A stretch of 64,000 nt of DNA from Siphonodentalium dalli (taxonomy: Eukaryota; Mollusca; Scaphopoda; Gadilida; Siphonodentaliidae): positions 119,399,509 through 119,463,508 of the forward strand of contig CP136068.1 of NCBI GenBank assembly GCA_032622095.1, in the 5' to 3' direction. Positions 25,601 to 38,699 of the stretch are shown here, one piece after another. Numbering within the stretch: position 1 is the stretch's first letter; each line of letters begins with the position of its first letter. The notes below the pieces were generated by a model. It was not told the origin of the DNA. It made no database searches and worked only from the letters and a program-made list of their open reading frames with translations. The translations under genes and the position numbers were made by a program.

Positions 25601-28458
25601 AAGATGGGAACGAGTCATTTTGGGGTCATTCGGCCAAAAAACATGGTCGCCAGCAGCCATCTTGGATTTTACTCTTTGTATGACTAAATCCTTTAGCATG
25701 GGCTACAAGTCGCACCTTTAGTCTGATCATCATAAAATTTGTCATGGCTGTTGAAATTGGAATGTAGATGGGAACGAGTCATTTTGGGATCATTCGGACA
25801 AAAAACATGGCCACCAGTGGCCATCTTGGATTTCAAAATTTAATCCATTAGCACCGGCCACAGGTCGTACTGTCTGTCTGATCGTCATGAAATTTGTCAT
25901 GGATGATAATATTGACATTTAGATGGGAACGAGTAATTTTTGGGGTCATTCGGCCAAAAAACATGGCCGCCAGCAGCCATCTTTACTCTTTGTATGACTA
26001 AATCCTTTAGCACGGGCTACAGTTTGTACCTTTAGTCTGATCATCATAAAATTTGTCATGAATGTTAATAATGATATGTAGATGGGAACGAGTCATTTTG
26101 GGGTCATTCGCCAAAAACATGGTCGCCAGCAGCCATCTTGGATTTTACTCTTTGTATGACTAAATCCTTTAGCATGGGCTACAGGTCGTACCTTTGGTCT
26201 GATCATCATAAAATTTGTCATGGCTGTTGAAATTGGAATGTAGATGGGAACGAGTCATTTTGGGGTCATTCGGACAAAAAACATGGCCACCAGTGGCCAT
26301 CTTGGATTTCAAAATTTAATCCATTAGCACCGGCCACAGGTCGTACTGTTTGTCTGATCGTCATGAAATTTGTCATGGATGATACTATTGACATTTAGAT
26401 GGGAACGAGTAATTTTGGGGTCATTCGGTCCAAAAACATGGCCGCCAGCAGCCATCTTGGATTTTACTCTTTGTATGACTAAATTCTTTAGCACGGGCTG
26501 CAGATCGTTCCTTTAGTCAAATCATCATAAAATTTGTCATGGATGTTAACAATGACATGTAGATGGGAACGAATCATTTTGGGGTTATTCGGCAAAAAAA
26601 CATGGCCGCCAGCAGCCATCTTTGATTTTACTCTTTGTATGACTAAATCCTTTAACGGGCTACAGGTCATACCTTTACTCTAATCATCATTAAATTCGTT
26701 ATGGCTGTTGAAATTGGAATGTAGATGGGAACGAGTCATTTTGGGGTCATTCGGACAAAAAACATGGCCGCCAGTGGCCATCTTGGATTTCAAAATTTAA
26801 TCCATTAGCACGGGCCACAGGTCGTACTGTTCGTCTGATCATTATGAAATTTGTGATGGATGTTAATATTGACTTGTAGATGGGAACGAGTAATTTAGGT
26901 GTCATTTGGCCAAAAAACATGGCCGCCAGCAGCCATCTTGGATTTTACTCTTGGATTTCAAAATTTAATCCATTAGCACCGGCCACAGGTCGTACTGTTT
27001 GTCTGATCGTCATGAAATTTGTCATGGATGATAATATTGACATTTAGATGGGAACGAGTCATTTTGGGGTTATTCGGCAAAAAAACATGGCCGCCAGCAG
27101 CCGTCTTGGATTTTACTCTTTGTATGACTAAATCCTTTAGCACGGGGTACAGCTCGTACCTTTAGTCTGATCATCATAAAATTTGTTATTTATGTTAAAA
27201 ATGACATGCAGATGGGAACGAGTTATTTTGGGGTCATTCGGCGAAGAAACATGGCCGCCAGCAGCCATCTTGGATTTTACTCTTTGTATGACTAAATCCT
27301 TTAGCACGGGCTGCAGGTCGTACCTTTAGTCTAATCATCATAATATTTGTCATGGATGTTAACAATGACATGTAGATGGGAACGAATCATTTTGGGGTCA
27401 TTCGGCAAAAAAACATTAGTCTGATCATCATAAAATTTGTCATGTCTGTTGAAATTGGAAAGTAGATGGGAACGAGTCATTTTGGGGTAATTCGGACAAA
27501 AAACATGGCCGCCAGTGGCCATCTTGGATTTCAAAATGTAATCCATTAGCACCGGCCACAGTTCGTACTGTTCGTCTGATCATCATGAAATTTGTCATGG
27601 ATGATAATATTGCCATGTAGATGGGAACAAGTAATTTTGGGGTCATTCGGCCAAAAAACATGGCCGCCAGCAGCCATCTTGGATTTTACTCTTTGTATGA
27701 CTAAATATTTTAGCACGGGCTACAGCTCGTACCTTTAGTCTGAACATCATAAAATTTATCATGGATGTTAAAAATGACATGCAGATGGGAACGTGTAATT
27801 TTGGAGTCATTTGGCCGAAAAACATGGCCGCCAGCAGCCATCTTGGATTTTACTCTTTGTATGACTCAATCCTTTAGCACGGGCTACAGGTCGTACCTTT
27901 AATCTGATCATCATAATATTTGTCATGGCTGTTGAAATTGGAATTTAGATGGGAACGAGTCATTTTGGGATCATTCGGACAAAAAACATGGCCGCCAGTG
28001 GCCATCTTGGATTTCAAAATTTAATCCATTAGCACCGGCCACAGGTCGTACTGTTCATCTGATCATCATGAAATTTGTCATGGATGTATATATTGACTTG
28101 TAGATGGGAACGAGTAATTTTGGGGTCATTCGGCATAAAAACATGGCCGCCAGCAGCCATCATGGATTTTACTCTTTGTGTTACTAAATCCTTTAGCACG
28201 GGCTACAGGTCGTACCTTTAGACTGATCATCATAAAATTTGTCATGAATGTTAACAATGACATGTAGATGGGAACGAGTCATTTTGGGGTCATTCGGCCA
28301 AAAAACATGGCCGCCAGCAGCCATATTGGAATTTACTCTTTGTGTGACTAAATTCTTTAGCATGGGCTACAGGTCGTACCTTTAGTCTGATCGTCATAAA
28401 ATTTGTCATGGATGTTGATGATGACATGTAGATGAGAACGACTCATTTTTGGGTCATT
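19661..28458. repeat. ~164-bp satellite array, about 54 monomers, with 2,104-bp higher-order repeat
   Basis: Monomers start at CATGGCCGCCAGCAGCCATC, for example at 19,811, 19,975, 20,139, 20,294 and 20,458. Type A (about 164 bp) continues GGATTTTACTCTTTGTATGA. Type B (about 155 bp) has CCAGTGGCCATCTTGGATTT followed by CAAAATTTAATCCATTAGCA. B monomers recur every 3 to 6 units. The B-to-B spacing pattern 811, 811, 483 bp sums to a 2,104-bp (13-monomer) higher-order unit. About 1.7 kb of that unit is repeated nearly identically (about 21,210-22,935 and 23,314-25,039). Local deletions or exchanges are visible at about 26,950 (A spliced into B) and 27,415 (about 85 bp lost). ORFs inside are by-products. 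The array has no transcription or protein signature of its own. Confidence 0.95.
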
Positions 28459-28539
28459 CTCTTCATGTATAGTATTAGACATTCAACTTTCCACATTCCT
28501 AATCGCTCCATTGACTGTAATACATTAAATTTTTCCCTT

Positions 28540-29860
28540 TCCAAGTTGAGCTACAGTGTCATTGACACTTTCATTTTATGTTGACATTGGTTTATTTTCT
28601 GGTATTTTGTCACTGCCACTGCCAGGATTATATTCATGGATTGAATGTTTGTTGGTGAGTCTATTCGCTGTCGTTTTTTCATCGGTTCATACATAGACCT
28701 ATTCTCACTTCCCAAAGCATTGTTGTTGTTGTTGCTGCTGCTGTTGTTTGTATCTAGCGTTGTACAAGCAATTTCATTATCTGGGTTCACATCCATTTGG
28801 GATTAATTTGGCGGCTATTGACCGGCCCATCTCCACCCTTTCTTCGCCCGAAACACGTTGGTATACCGCTAGGGAGGACACGGACTTGTGACCAGTAACT
28901 GCCATAATTTGCGAAGCACTGTAATTTTACTGAGACAATATTGTAGCCCCCGTTTCTCGGATACTGTGGTTTGTATGAATAGCGCTTAGTCCAGCTTTTT
29001 GACTTGAGATCTGTCATGGATTGGCCGAGTGAATTCTTTCCGATGGGTTTTCGTGTGTACCAAACACCTTCGTTATCGGTGAATGTGCTCATTGGAAACT
29101 GCCAAAGTCGGTCTAATTCCGGGTGAAGTCACGAAACATAAACCTCAAAAGACTTCACTGGACAAAACTTTGAATCTATCTCCTCCGGCATGAAACATCC
29201 AAACGATTCCTTGTCCCCCCTCGCTGTGATTCTTGGTCAATTCGTCATTTACTTTATACACATACCTGGAGCCAGAACGATTGTCCGTCGCAGTTTTAAA
29301 TGTAGCCTTGGTCATCATTTCAATGTTTTCCATTCCCCGTCTACAAAAGAATAGCCTTAGGTCGAACATTACCTTGTTGTACAAACCCTGTGGAGTGGCT
29401 GGGTTCATGTGTACAGATGTGTACAATTGCTTTCTGGCCATTTCGTTTATCACTGGGTAATGTTGAGTCAAACCTTTGCCATTTTTCTTCAGCTCGGCCT
29501 GTGCACTCTTAAAGCTCAAATTTGATGTAACAAAATCGCCATCCCTAATAATATCAAAGGTTTTATTGAATGGTGGGCGTGCGAGATAGCGGGCAGTCCG
29601 TATCTAAAAGATTCTAATGAGTTCATTTTAGATTGATCCCCATCTCTCCTCCGCGCATAGAAATAGAAGTGGGCGAGCGTCATATTCATCTGTGTTGTTC
29701 CGTAATTCTCAAACCTTTCATCCAGTCTCTTCTCGTGTAGGTATTCCCGTAAAAGCTTCGCAGATGCATTGTTCGCTTTTATTGTTGATTTTGGTGTCAA
29801 TTCAAATCTTTTCCTGATGATATCCCCCTCACTATGACTTGCAAATCTGAAATCAAGCTA
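28540..29860 (-). pseudogene. Crypton/KIAA1958-type tyrosine recombinase, frame-broken
   Basis: The minus-strand frames join into one protein with at least three frameshifts. Segment 1 (about 29,856-29,603) reads RFASHSEGDII...STIKANNASAKLLREYL. Segment 2 (about 29,603-29,145) reads ARPPFNKTFDII..., FFCRRGMENIEMMTK and DELTKNH. Segment 3 (about 29,165-28,995) has CPVKSFEVYVS, a stop, LHPELDRLWQFP and VWYTRKPIG. Segment 4 (about 28,985-28,805) carries the catalytic end, TNHSIRETGATIL then GHKSVSSLAVYQR, with one stop between them (28,928-28,930). FFCRRG..E probably holds the first catalytic Arg, HSIR the HxxR box and VYQR the tyrosine. A Ser/Asn-rich tail with a basic KKRQR stretch follows in yet another frame (to about 28,551). 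These are features of the DUF3504-like recombinases of Cryptons and their domesticated relatives (established family knowledge). TTGATTTCAG at about 29,857 could be a splice acceptor. It lies directly beside the satellite. Not functional as it stands. Confidence 0.8.
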
Positions 29861-30236
29861 ATTTGAAATTTTGTATTAAATATTGTTTCGTTAGTCTGCC
29901 ATAGAAACAGGGAACTAAACTGTGCAGTTACTCCCCTTCATTTGTTTACCTAGCAACAAGATCATTGGGCGTACGCATAGAACTGGTCGTATTATGAATG
30001 AATCATTCAATTTCGTCATATACAAACAAATATCAACTGAGCGCGGGAATAGTTGTAATCTTCTGTTATATACGCAAATAATGTACGCAAAGGGTTGTTT
30101 TTCGCATATTTATGACTAAGGTCAAAGGTCATTCATATACCCCCGATGTTTCACAGATCATATACCCCCGATAGTGGAGTAGATTAAGTCCAATTTTCAA
30201 GGCAATTGTTCAATTTGTGACTAAAGCATGAAAATT
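29861..30236. other. Spacer
   Basis: No gene. A CATATACCCCCGAT phrase is present twice (about 30,135 and 30,160), just outside the left arm of the fold-back element. Confidence 0.4.
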
Positions 30237-33200
30237 TGCACTTATGTACATATCCACATAATAATTGATAATAGATATGGAGCTACGCTGAAATATCACT
30301 TTAAACCCTCTTTTAAGGGGTTTTCCGAATTTAAAGAGCGTTTCGTGATTATATAATTTATTAAATGTCACAATTAATCTTACCATGAAATATGTGATTT
30401 AAAATTCGATTATGCGATATATGATGCCACATTTTTTGGGTAAAATTGTAACTCCCACCTAGATGGTCGTAAAAATGGTAGCCGTGAGTGGAAAATTTGA
30501 CATTTTTTTCACTCATATCTTCTAGATCAGTTTCTGCTGTATGGAATTGGTTCAGAACTGTGACGTTATTTTTGTATTATTCATATTAACTGATCATTGG
30601 AGCAATGAAATATTCCATTCATGGGGTCCTAGTCCATTCCGATCCCTCAAAAATTATATTTTACAGAACTTGGATCGAATTTTCAACAAAAGTCACCGTT
30701 AGGATTATGGTCATATTTCAACAAAATATGAACAGAACTGTGCAAACTAAGTGGATCATACCATGTCTTATTTCAACTCAATGGAACCAAAATTGTCACT
30801 TGGTCTGAAAATGGCTGCCAAAATGGGGACCAAACATGGGAAATGGTAAATATTGGCCCAGCATGCCATGTAATCGCTTATAAGTTGTGGTCGATGAATA
30901 AAATTGGCTATTCTGTCTTATATACTTTAAATTCTAACATTTCTGATGCACACTGGTTAAGTGTTACTAATGTAACCACTGAAATTATCAGAATTATTAG
31001 ATTTTTCTATCACAAACTTGACATCAAAATTGGCAAACATTTACTTTCCAGGTGTGGCCATTTATTCAAGTAAATGGAAGTATCTTTGGTATCAAAGATG
31101 TTTATTGTTTTTATCTGTCTTAAATGCGTCACACAAATGTGTTTTTAGACAAAATTGCTTAAGATGGCTTCCAAAATGGCAACCAATTGGTAAAAAAAAA
31201 AGATGATATTTTTTTTACATATATCCCGAACATTATTCTCCGTTCCCAAGAGTTAGCAAATTATAACTCACTTGGTTATTACCATGTTATACTTAATCCA
31301 ATGACTACTACATGTTTCATTCTCTGAGGCATGACAAATTCCTTTTAAATGATGTACTGTAGTATGTAATTTTGCCAAAAATGTCTTCTGAGACTCTGGC
31401 CATATTTTTGAACGGAAATGGGCAGAACGTCTAAACGAAACTGAGTGAGACCACATTATGGGGTTACTCTCGACAATTAGCATGGAAGTCAACTTAATAT
31501 ATTGTGTATGTCCAAATGGCAGCCAGGGAGTGAATGTGCGGTCATAGATAAGGTGAATAGTTCTACATGGAGTTAGTGTATGGTCATTGGTATGCGAAGG
31601 AGTGGCTATATGGTGATGGGTGGTGTGTATATGGTGAGATGTATAGGTATACAAGGGGTGAGTGTGTCGTCATGTGTGAGGTGAATATATATATACAATG
31701 ATTGTTTGTATGATTAATGAAATGGTGTATGGGTGTAATGTGGAGTGACTTTATGGGCATGTGTGGGATATACATGCGTACCTTGGGTGACTCTTGCCAT
31801 TGATGGGTGTATATGTATACATATGTTGACTGTATGATAATCGGTGGGACTGTGGGAGTATGAATAAATAGGAAGTGGTTGTATGCTTATGTGTAATATG
31901 TATAGATGTACATGGAATGACTGTACGGTCATGATGGTTGAAGTGTATATGCATAGTATAGCAGTGTATAGCTGGTGATCATTGGCAGTGTGTGGATATA
32001 TATGAAGTGTCCTTGTGGTCATGGTTGTATATGTTATGTATATGCATCTCTGCCATGGCTGTATTGGCACCGGTGTATAGGTATACAGAGAGTAGCTGTA
32101 TTATCATTGATGGGGTGTGTGAGTATACACCGAGTGGCTGAATTATGGGGTATATGAGTGGTCGAGTGGGTTATTGGTATATACATTGGTGAGGTGTATG
32201 CGTATACATGTATTGACTCTATGGTAATGAGTGGGGTGTATATGTATATCATGAGTGGGTATATGGTCATGGGTGTGAAGATAAGGTATACATGGAGTGA
32301 CTGTATGACCAATGGTGGGGTGATGCGTGCTGTATTGCTATATCTAGAAGGTATGTGTCAATGATGAGGTGTCAATGTATATCTGGAGTGATTCCATAAT
32401 CGGCATTGGTGGGTGTGTATGTAAATTGTATATATTTATTGGAAATATGGCTATGGGTGTGGCCGATAAACATACATGGAGTGATTGGATGCCAATTGTG
32501 AGGTGAATTGTTAAACAAGGAGTGACTGTATAACCACGAACATTGTGGCTGATCTGTCTTGAGTGAGGAGTATATTCAAGCCTGGAGTGTGAGAATGGTC
32601 ATGTGTGCGGGGCACTGGTATATATAAAATGATTCTATGGCCATTGGTCAGGAGTATATGCATACGCGGAGTTACTCTACGGTTATGGTTGCAGTGTATA
32701 TGTATATCTTGAGTGGATATATGGCCATATATTTGGCAAATAGCTATACATTGAGTGAGTGTATGGCCAATGGTGAGGCGAACAGGTATACAAGAAGTGA
32801 CTTACAATCACGAATATGGTGAATATGTATAATGGAAGTGACTATATGTTCATGGGTGAAGTGTAGGAGTATACCTGGTGTACCTGAATGGTGATCCATG
32901 GCCGTGTAGTCATGTATGTGGTGTACAATTGTGGTTGTGTGGTCATGGACGAGGTGTATGTGTATAAAGGGAATGGCTACATTGTCATTTGTGTGGGGTT
33001 TATGTATACATAACATGATTGCGTTGTCATGGGTGAGTTGTGCAATTGGACCGTAGGTGGCTATCACTTTCCATAATAACTCAAGTGTATGTTAATCGAT
33101 TGGGAGGTAACGTCAAAGAGGTCTTCATCTTGGTGGCCTTTTATATGCACATTGGAGGAAACGGTTTTAATAACGTTAGTCAATCAATCTTGATGCCAAT

Positions 33201-34183
33201 GGCCAATAATTTGATGTTACTAAGCAGTTTTCACTAATCTCCTAATTTGACTTTCTAAACGGCCTACAGAAGAGCAGAGAATAATGTCCGGTATATATTT
33301 GAAAATATCAACTTTTCAACCAAATTTTGTGGACATTTTGCAAGCCAGCTTGAGTATATATTTCTAAAAACACATCAATGTGATGCATTCAAGACGGATC
33401 AAAACAATTAACACCACATATACTTCTAAGTGTGACACATTTAACACGAATAAAAACAATAAACACCAAAGATAGTTCCATTTTACTTGAAAAAATTGTG
33501 CAAACCTGAAAAATGATTTTGGTAACCTAATAGTACCACTTATCAAAAATGTATTATAAATGTTAGTATTCAATGTATATAAATGACAGAACTGCCAATT
33601 TTATTCATCACCCACGACTTTAATCGATTGCATGGCACTCTGGGACAATATTTACCATTTTCCATATTTTGGCCACCATATTGACAGCCATTTTAGCCAA
33701 AGTGACAATTTTGGCTCCATTGTGTTGAAATATTCATGAGCAATGTCATGCCTTAATTACATTACACAGTTCTGCACATTTATTGTTGAAATATGACTAG
33801 AATCCAAATTGTGACTTTTTTTGGTGAATTTTAATATAGTCACATTTCCGAACAAGTTCCATAGAGAAGAAACTGGTCTGGATGATATTATTGAAAAAAA
33901 TGTAAATTTTTCCACTTACGGCTGCCATTTTTACGGTCATCTTGAACGGGGAGTTCAAATTTTACAATAAAAATGTTCCATTACATCTCACAGAGACACA
34001 CCTACTATATACGCCTAATTTTAAATCGCAGATTACATGGTAAGATTAATTGTAACATTTAATAAGTTATATAATCACACGAAACGCTCTTTAAATTCGG
34101 AAAACCCATCAATAGAGGGGTTAAAGTGAAATTTCAGCGTGGCTCCATATCTAATATCAATTAGTATGTGAATATGGACATAT
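30237..34183. mobile_element. Fold-back element A: ~0.9-kb inverted arms around a minisatellite core
   Basis: The left arm (30,237-31,200) is matched inverted by 33,285-34,183. The arms share AGATATGGAGCTACGCTGAAAT-like ends and AAAGAGCGTTTCGTG. They also share CTGT.TGGAATTGGTTCAGAAC text, ATGGCTGCCAAAATGG text and CAAGTAAATGGAA.TATCTTTGG near the inner ends. The right arm has an extra local duplication of about 65 bp. The core (about 31,500-33,070) is a degenerate minisatellite with period about 40-45 bp built on GGTATACATGGAGTGACTGTATGGTCATGGGTGAGG-type text. No transposase is encoded. Such long-armed elements with internal repeats are known as FB-type or TIR-rich non-autonomous transposons. 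The outer ends are approximate and no target duplication could be fixed. Confidence 0.8.
31500..33070. repeat. Minisatellite core of fold-back element A
   Basis: Roughly 35-40 degenerate units of about 40-45 bp around GAGTGACTGTATGG, CATGGGTGAGGTG and GTATATGTATACA. All units lie in one orientation, which distinguishes the core from the inverted arms on either side. Confidence 0.75.
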
Positions 34184-34289
34184 GTGCTACGATGTTTCGC
34201 GCACGATCTCTTATACTCCGCTGTCAAGGGCGACGGCGTAATCGTGATTTGACCGTGGCGGTGTAGCCAATCAGATTGCTAGTTTCAAC

Positions 34290-35185
34290 CAGATGTGGGG
34301 ACAAATATATATATAAACATCATCCATGACAATATAGCCCTTCTAGATATACCAATACATCGCATATACGGCCATTCGTATAGTCCAGACGTACATATAC
34401 AGCTCGGTCATAACAATTCAGCAACTAATCGTGTTCCTTATACACTCCATCTATGAGCATTCAGTTATTTGCTGTATACATGTATACACCAATGACAATA
34501 CAACCACAGCAGGTATACATATACATTCCACCAAGGCCATAAGGGCACACTGTATACACCAGCCCGACAATGACCATCAAGCTGTTCTCCAGGTATGAAT
34601 ATACATTTCAACAACAACCGCCGTACAGTCATTCCATGTAAAGTTTGTGATAGAATGTTTTTTCTTCATATTTTGGCAGCCATTTTGTCAGCCATTTTGA
34701 GACAAAATGACAATTTTGGTACCATTGACTTGTAGTATCGATAAGAAGTAGAATACATTACTTACATTGATGAAATACGACAGAATCCCAATGGTGTTTT
34801 TTTGTGAAATTTGATACAGCGTACTGTAAAATCGAATTTTTGAGTGATCGGACACGAAGAGCATATTCCATTGCTCCAATTAACATGTCCAGTTAACATG
34901 ATGAATACAAAATAAAGTTACAATTATCAATCCAGTTCTAAACAGAAGAAACTGGTCTTAACGATATTAGTAAAACACGTAAACGTTTCCACTTCCACCC
35001 GCCATTTTGGCATCCATCTTGGACGGGGAATTCCAATTTTGGCATAAAAAGGTGTCGTTCTGTCTTAGATTCACAAAAAAATATACATTTGTATACATAT
35101 GGCACTATTTTCTCACTATATTTGCAACAAACTGACTTTAATGATAAGAAAATGGCAGCCAACTTGGACGCATTTTAGCCCATTT
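34290..35185 (-). mobile_element. Partial copy of the same fold-back family (one arm plus minisatellite piece)
   Basis: From about 34,330 to 34,640 the text is the reverse complement of the minisatellite core (TATACATATACATTCCA, GACTGTACGG-type units). From about 34,650 to 35,185 it is an arm in right-arm orientation (GCCATTTTG..GCCATTTTG, AAACTGGTCTTAACGATAT, ACATTTGTATACATATG). No matching left arm is present. It sits 0.1 kb from element A and may be a tandem or nested truncated copy. Confidence 0.65.
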
Positions 35186-35189
35186 TGGA

Positions 35190-36540
35190 TATGTTATAAA
35201 GGATATATTCCTCTTCAAAATGTTATACAAACCAACTTAGTCCAAATGTGTTCTAGGTCAAACCTTTTGTAAACTAGACCATATGGCAATGTTTGTCCAA
35301 CTGATGGCCTTTTCAATCCAAAATAGGACCTAAATTAAGACAATATGTTACAACTTTGTTGTCTAAAACTATGTTTAAACCAAAATTAATAATAAGAGAC
35401 AATTTCGAGATATGTTATGTCAAGTTGCATGAAATTTCCAAATATTGACATATTTCGGGGGAGCAGGGACGTGGCTAGAAGGTCTCCATTAATTTTGGTG
35501 GGTATCCAACTTGAACAAATTCCAACTGCCCGCCCCCCCCCCGAACCAGGACAAAATCTATGTTTCCGAAATACCATTTACACCCCTGGGTTGGAACTCT
35601 GCATGGTACCTAACTGATAGCCATTTCACTCAAATATTTTGACAAAAAGTAGAAAAATATTCTACTGTTGGTCTAAAACGAACTAATTTGATACTAATTA
35701 CTTGTTGGAAGTCAAACAATGAACAATTTTAACCCACAATGGGTGTACAATTTTCAAGGAATGTTGTGTCATACATGTAATTTCCAACTGTTTAACATTT
35801 TGACCGAAGTCAGATATGTATGCCATGAAACCCCATGCCGCCACGTCCATGGAAGCCATAACTCCATCTCTCCATTTCACCACGGCTGAAGTTTTGACAG
35901 GATCAAGGAAGATTCGCGATAGTTGAGAAGACTGGGTGATGTGTTTTAAAAGAATATTTCATTCATTTTTTAAAGAAATAAGAATTACCAACAGCAACTT
36001 TGTTGAAAAATTGTGTTTAAATTCGCGATTATATGGTGACCAAACCCAGCTATGATCAGTCAGTTGTCATTTTTCCATTGGTTGGGGTATGTTTACCAAC
36101 CGTTCAATTGATGTTTAAAAACAAATTTATCGAGAAACGCAAAAACATTTAAAATGTTATTTCAATGGGATAATAGTGTGTGCAAAATCTCATTTTGGGG
36201 AGAAAATGGTGCTTTTGAAGTTTTAGAAAAGTGCATTTTAATGAAAGCGCGCTTTGTTTTTAGTGCGAAAATTGGGTGTTCAACATCGATTCATCACTAA
36301 ACTGTGATCGATTCCAAAACAAAAATATGTCATGAATGTGACTGAACTATGAAGGGCTCGTGTGTAAAATATTACGAAAACATACTCACCGAATTTGATC
36401 AAAGTAAGCATCAACTTTTTACCGAATACTGACGTTCACTTCCGTATTCAATATAAAAAAGTGTAATGGGCTGAAATTATTTCCTCCCCCAGCTGTTCCC
36501 AGTTCACGAAAACAAAATAAAACAGTAATTCCTAATTACA
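35190..36540. other. Non-coding, nothing recognised
   Basis: No supportable gene or repeat apart from a C-tract at about 35,532-35,541. Confidence 0.4.
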
Positions 36541-36599
36541 GAATCTCCTAACAACTAACTGGTATTTATGATTCAAATTTATAATACCGGATGTACGTC

Positions 36600-38340
36600 C
36601 GTCTGTCGAGCCGTCAGTTCGTCCGTCAAGAATCGTCTTCTTCTCCAGAACCATAAGACCGAATGGGTTCATATTTAGCGTGGACGTTCCCTGTGTGACT
36701 CGCATTCAGATTTTTTTAAATGAGGTCCAATATTTTCGAAGCCAGGGCAATACCTCTTTCTCTCCATAGTAATTCATAAAGCGACTTCTTCTCAAGAACC
36801 ATCATGCCGAATGGAATCATATTTGGTGTGGATGTTCCCTAGGTGACCCACATTCCGAATTGTTCAAATGAGGTCACCAGGTCAAATTGTTGTGAAGCCA
36901 GGACCATAACTCTCTCCTACCACATTATTTCATGAAACAACTCCTTCTCAAGTACCATCAGGCCGATTGAGCTTATATTTGGTATGGAGGTTCCGTGTGT
37001 GACTGGGATTCTAAATTGTTCAAATGGGGTCACCGGCTCATGTGCGTAGTCGGGGACAACTCTTTAAAAGTATAAAAACATTTAGATACCTGTTTTTCTA
37101 ATTTCGTTTAGATTTAACTTTTTGCTCAATTAATTTTTTTTAGCTTTAAAAATAATTTGAGAAACTATTATGGCCATTATAACATCCGCTAGGGCATCCA
37201 CAGCAAATTTAGTTTAAGCCACTCTAAAATCAAGAACATATGTAAACAGCAGATACTCAGCTATCTAAATTATCTGAGAACATGGATTGTTTACTCAACA
37301 GCATAGAAGCTAGTATTGAGTGTTTACAAAACAATGCATGGTATTTTTCTTGAAATGTCATTATGTAATGGTGATGAGAAATACAAGTATTTGTATGTGT
37401 ACTATTAATGCACATATGACATTCCTGTGTCACAATTTGAGCTGTATGTATATAAATAATATATGGCACAGAATAGCTTATGCTAAAGATTCTGATTTGT
37501 TCAAATGAGGTCATCACATCAAAAAGTGCCAGATCTAGGGACATAACTCTTTCCACCCACAGTAATTCTTAAAACATCTCAAGAACCATTGGGGCTATTT
37601 AGCTTATATTTGCTATGAATGGTCCTTGGTGACTGGGATACATAGTTTTTTTCTAATGGGTGAATGGGTTTCAGATTTGTTAAAATGGGTTCGATCAGTC
37701 AAGAAATGGCATTGTCACCCGGTCATATAAGGGCGGAGACAGGGACATAACTTGTTTTTATCCATTGAAATGCTTAAAACATCTTCTTATCAAGAACCGT
37801 CAGACCTCTTCAGCTTATATGTGGTATGGAGAGTGGATGACATATTTGTTCATGGGGTCACCATGTCAAATACTCGTATAGACTGGTCATCACTTGTTCC
37901 CTCTAGTATTTCTTAAAACACATTATCAAGAACGATCAGGCCTATTTAGCTTATATTTGGTATGGATGGTCTTGTGGTGACTGGTATTCAGATTTGTTCA
38001 AAATGGATCACTGGGTCAAATATTGGCGGGGACCAGGGACATAACTCTTTCCCACAATAGTTATTCTTAAGCATCTTCTCAATAACCATTTAGCATGTTT
38101 AGCTTGTATTTCGTATGGAGGGTCCTTGTGTGACTGGGATTCAGATTTGTTCACCGGGTGAAATAGGGGTGAGACAAGGGATATAACTCAGCACATAGTA
38201 ATTCTTAAAATATCTTCTCCTTAAACGTCATCGTTTTAGTTTTAGATTTTATATAGTATGGCGGGTCCTCGGTTGACTGGGTTTCAGATTTGTTAAAATG
38301 GGTTCGATCAGTCAAGAAATGGCATTGTGTGTGTAGTTTC
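36600..38340. repeat. Degenerate ~150-220-bp tandem repeat array
   Basis: Recurring phrases are CTTCTCAAGAACCATCAGGC, AGCTTATATTTGGTATGGA, TGTGACTGGGATTCAGATTT and GGGACATAACTCTTTCCCAC. They recur about eight times at 36,640-38,250 with variable spacing. They are interrupted at about 37,080-37,500 by unrelated A/T-rich DNA. This family is widespread in mollusc genomes as far as I recall. No protein product. Confidence 0.8.
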
Positions 38341-38690
38341 ATGGAGAGTATGGTTTCAGGTATGTTTGTATGGGGCCAGCCATGGAAAGGGGGGCATGTC
38401 AGGTTGGAACTTTGCAACAGTTGGGAAAGCTTGAGGTATCAGTTGTAAAATTCCAACATGTGCAAATGAATTTTACGAACATGAGAATGTGTTTGCTTCA
38501 GTTGGGAGGGAACAGGTTATGGACTCTATGCGGTGGGAGGTATCAGGATGTACAGTTGAAAATTTCAATGTGGACACTCCACTGCCCAACGGAGACCCTC
38601 TTGCTACGTCCTTGTTTAGAACTACTTGTTTAAGTGATTTTTAGTACTAACTGTTATAGTCTTCAGTGTCACAGTCGTATCAGTCTTTAG
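38341..38690. other. Spacer with weak internal repetition
   Basis: Two loose echoes of CAGTTGGGA...GAGGTATCAG...GTAAAATT / GAAAATTTC text about 110 bp apart; no coding evidence. Confidence 0.35.
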
Positions 38691-38699
38691 AGTCAGGTG

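Noticed and set aside
19622-27825. Repeated minus-strand frames of 60-81 codons across the satellite
   Set aside because: They recur with the monomers. Monomer lengths of 164 and 155 bp are not multiples of three, and frames break at each unit, so they are by-products of a repeat.
19661-28458. Possible CRISPR-like array
   Set aside because: Units are long, contiguous, mutually similar throughout and in animal DNA. There are no unique spacers and no cas genes.
35386-35617. Overlapping opposite-strand frames around a C-tract
   Set aside because: Generated by the C/G-rich tract at about 35,532; no motif in either direction.
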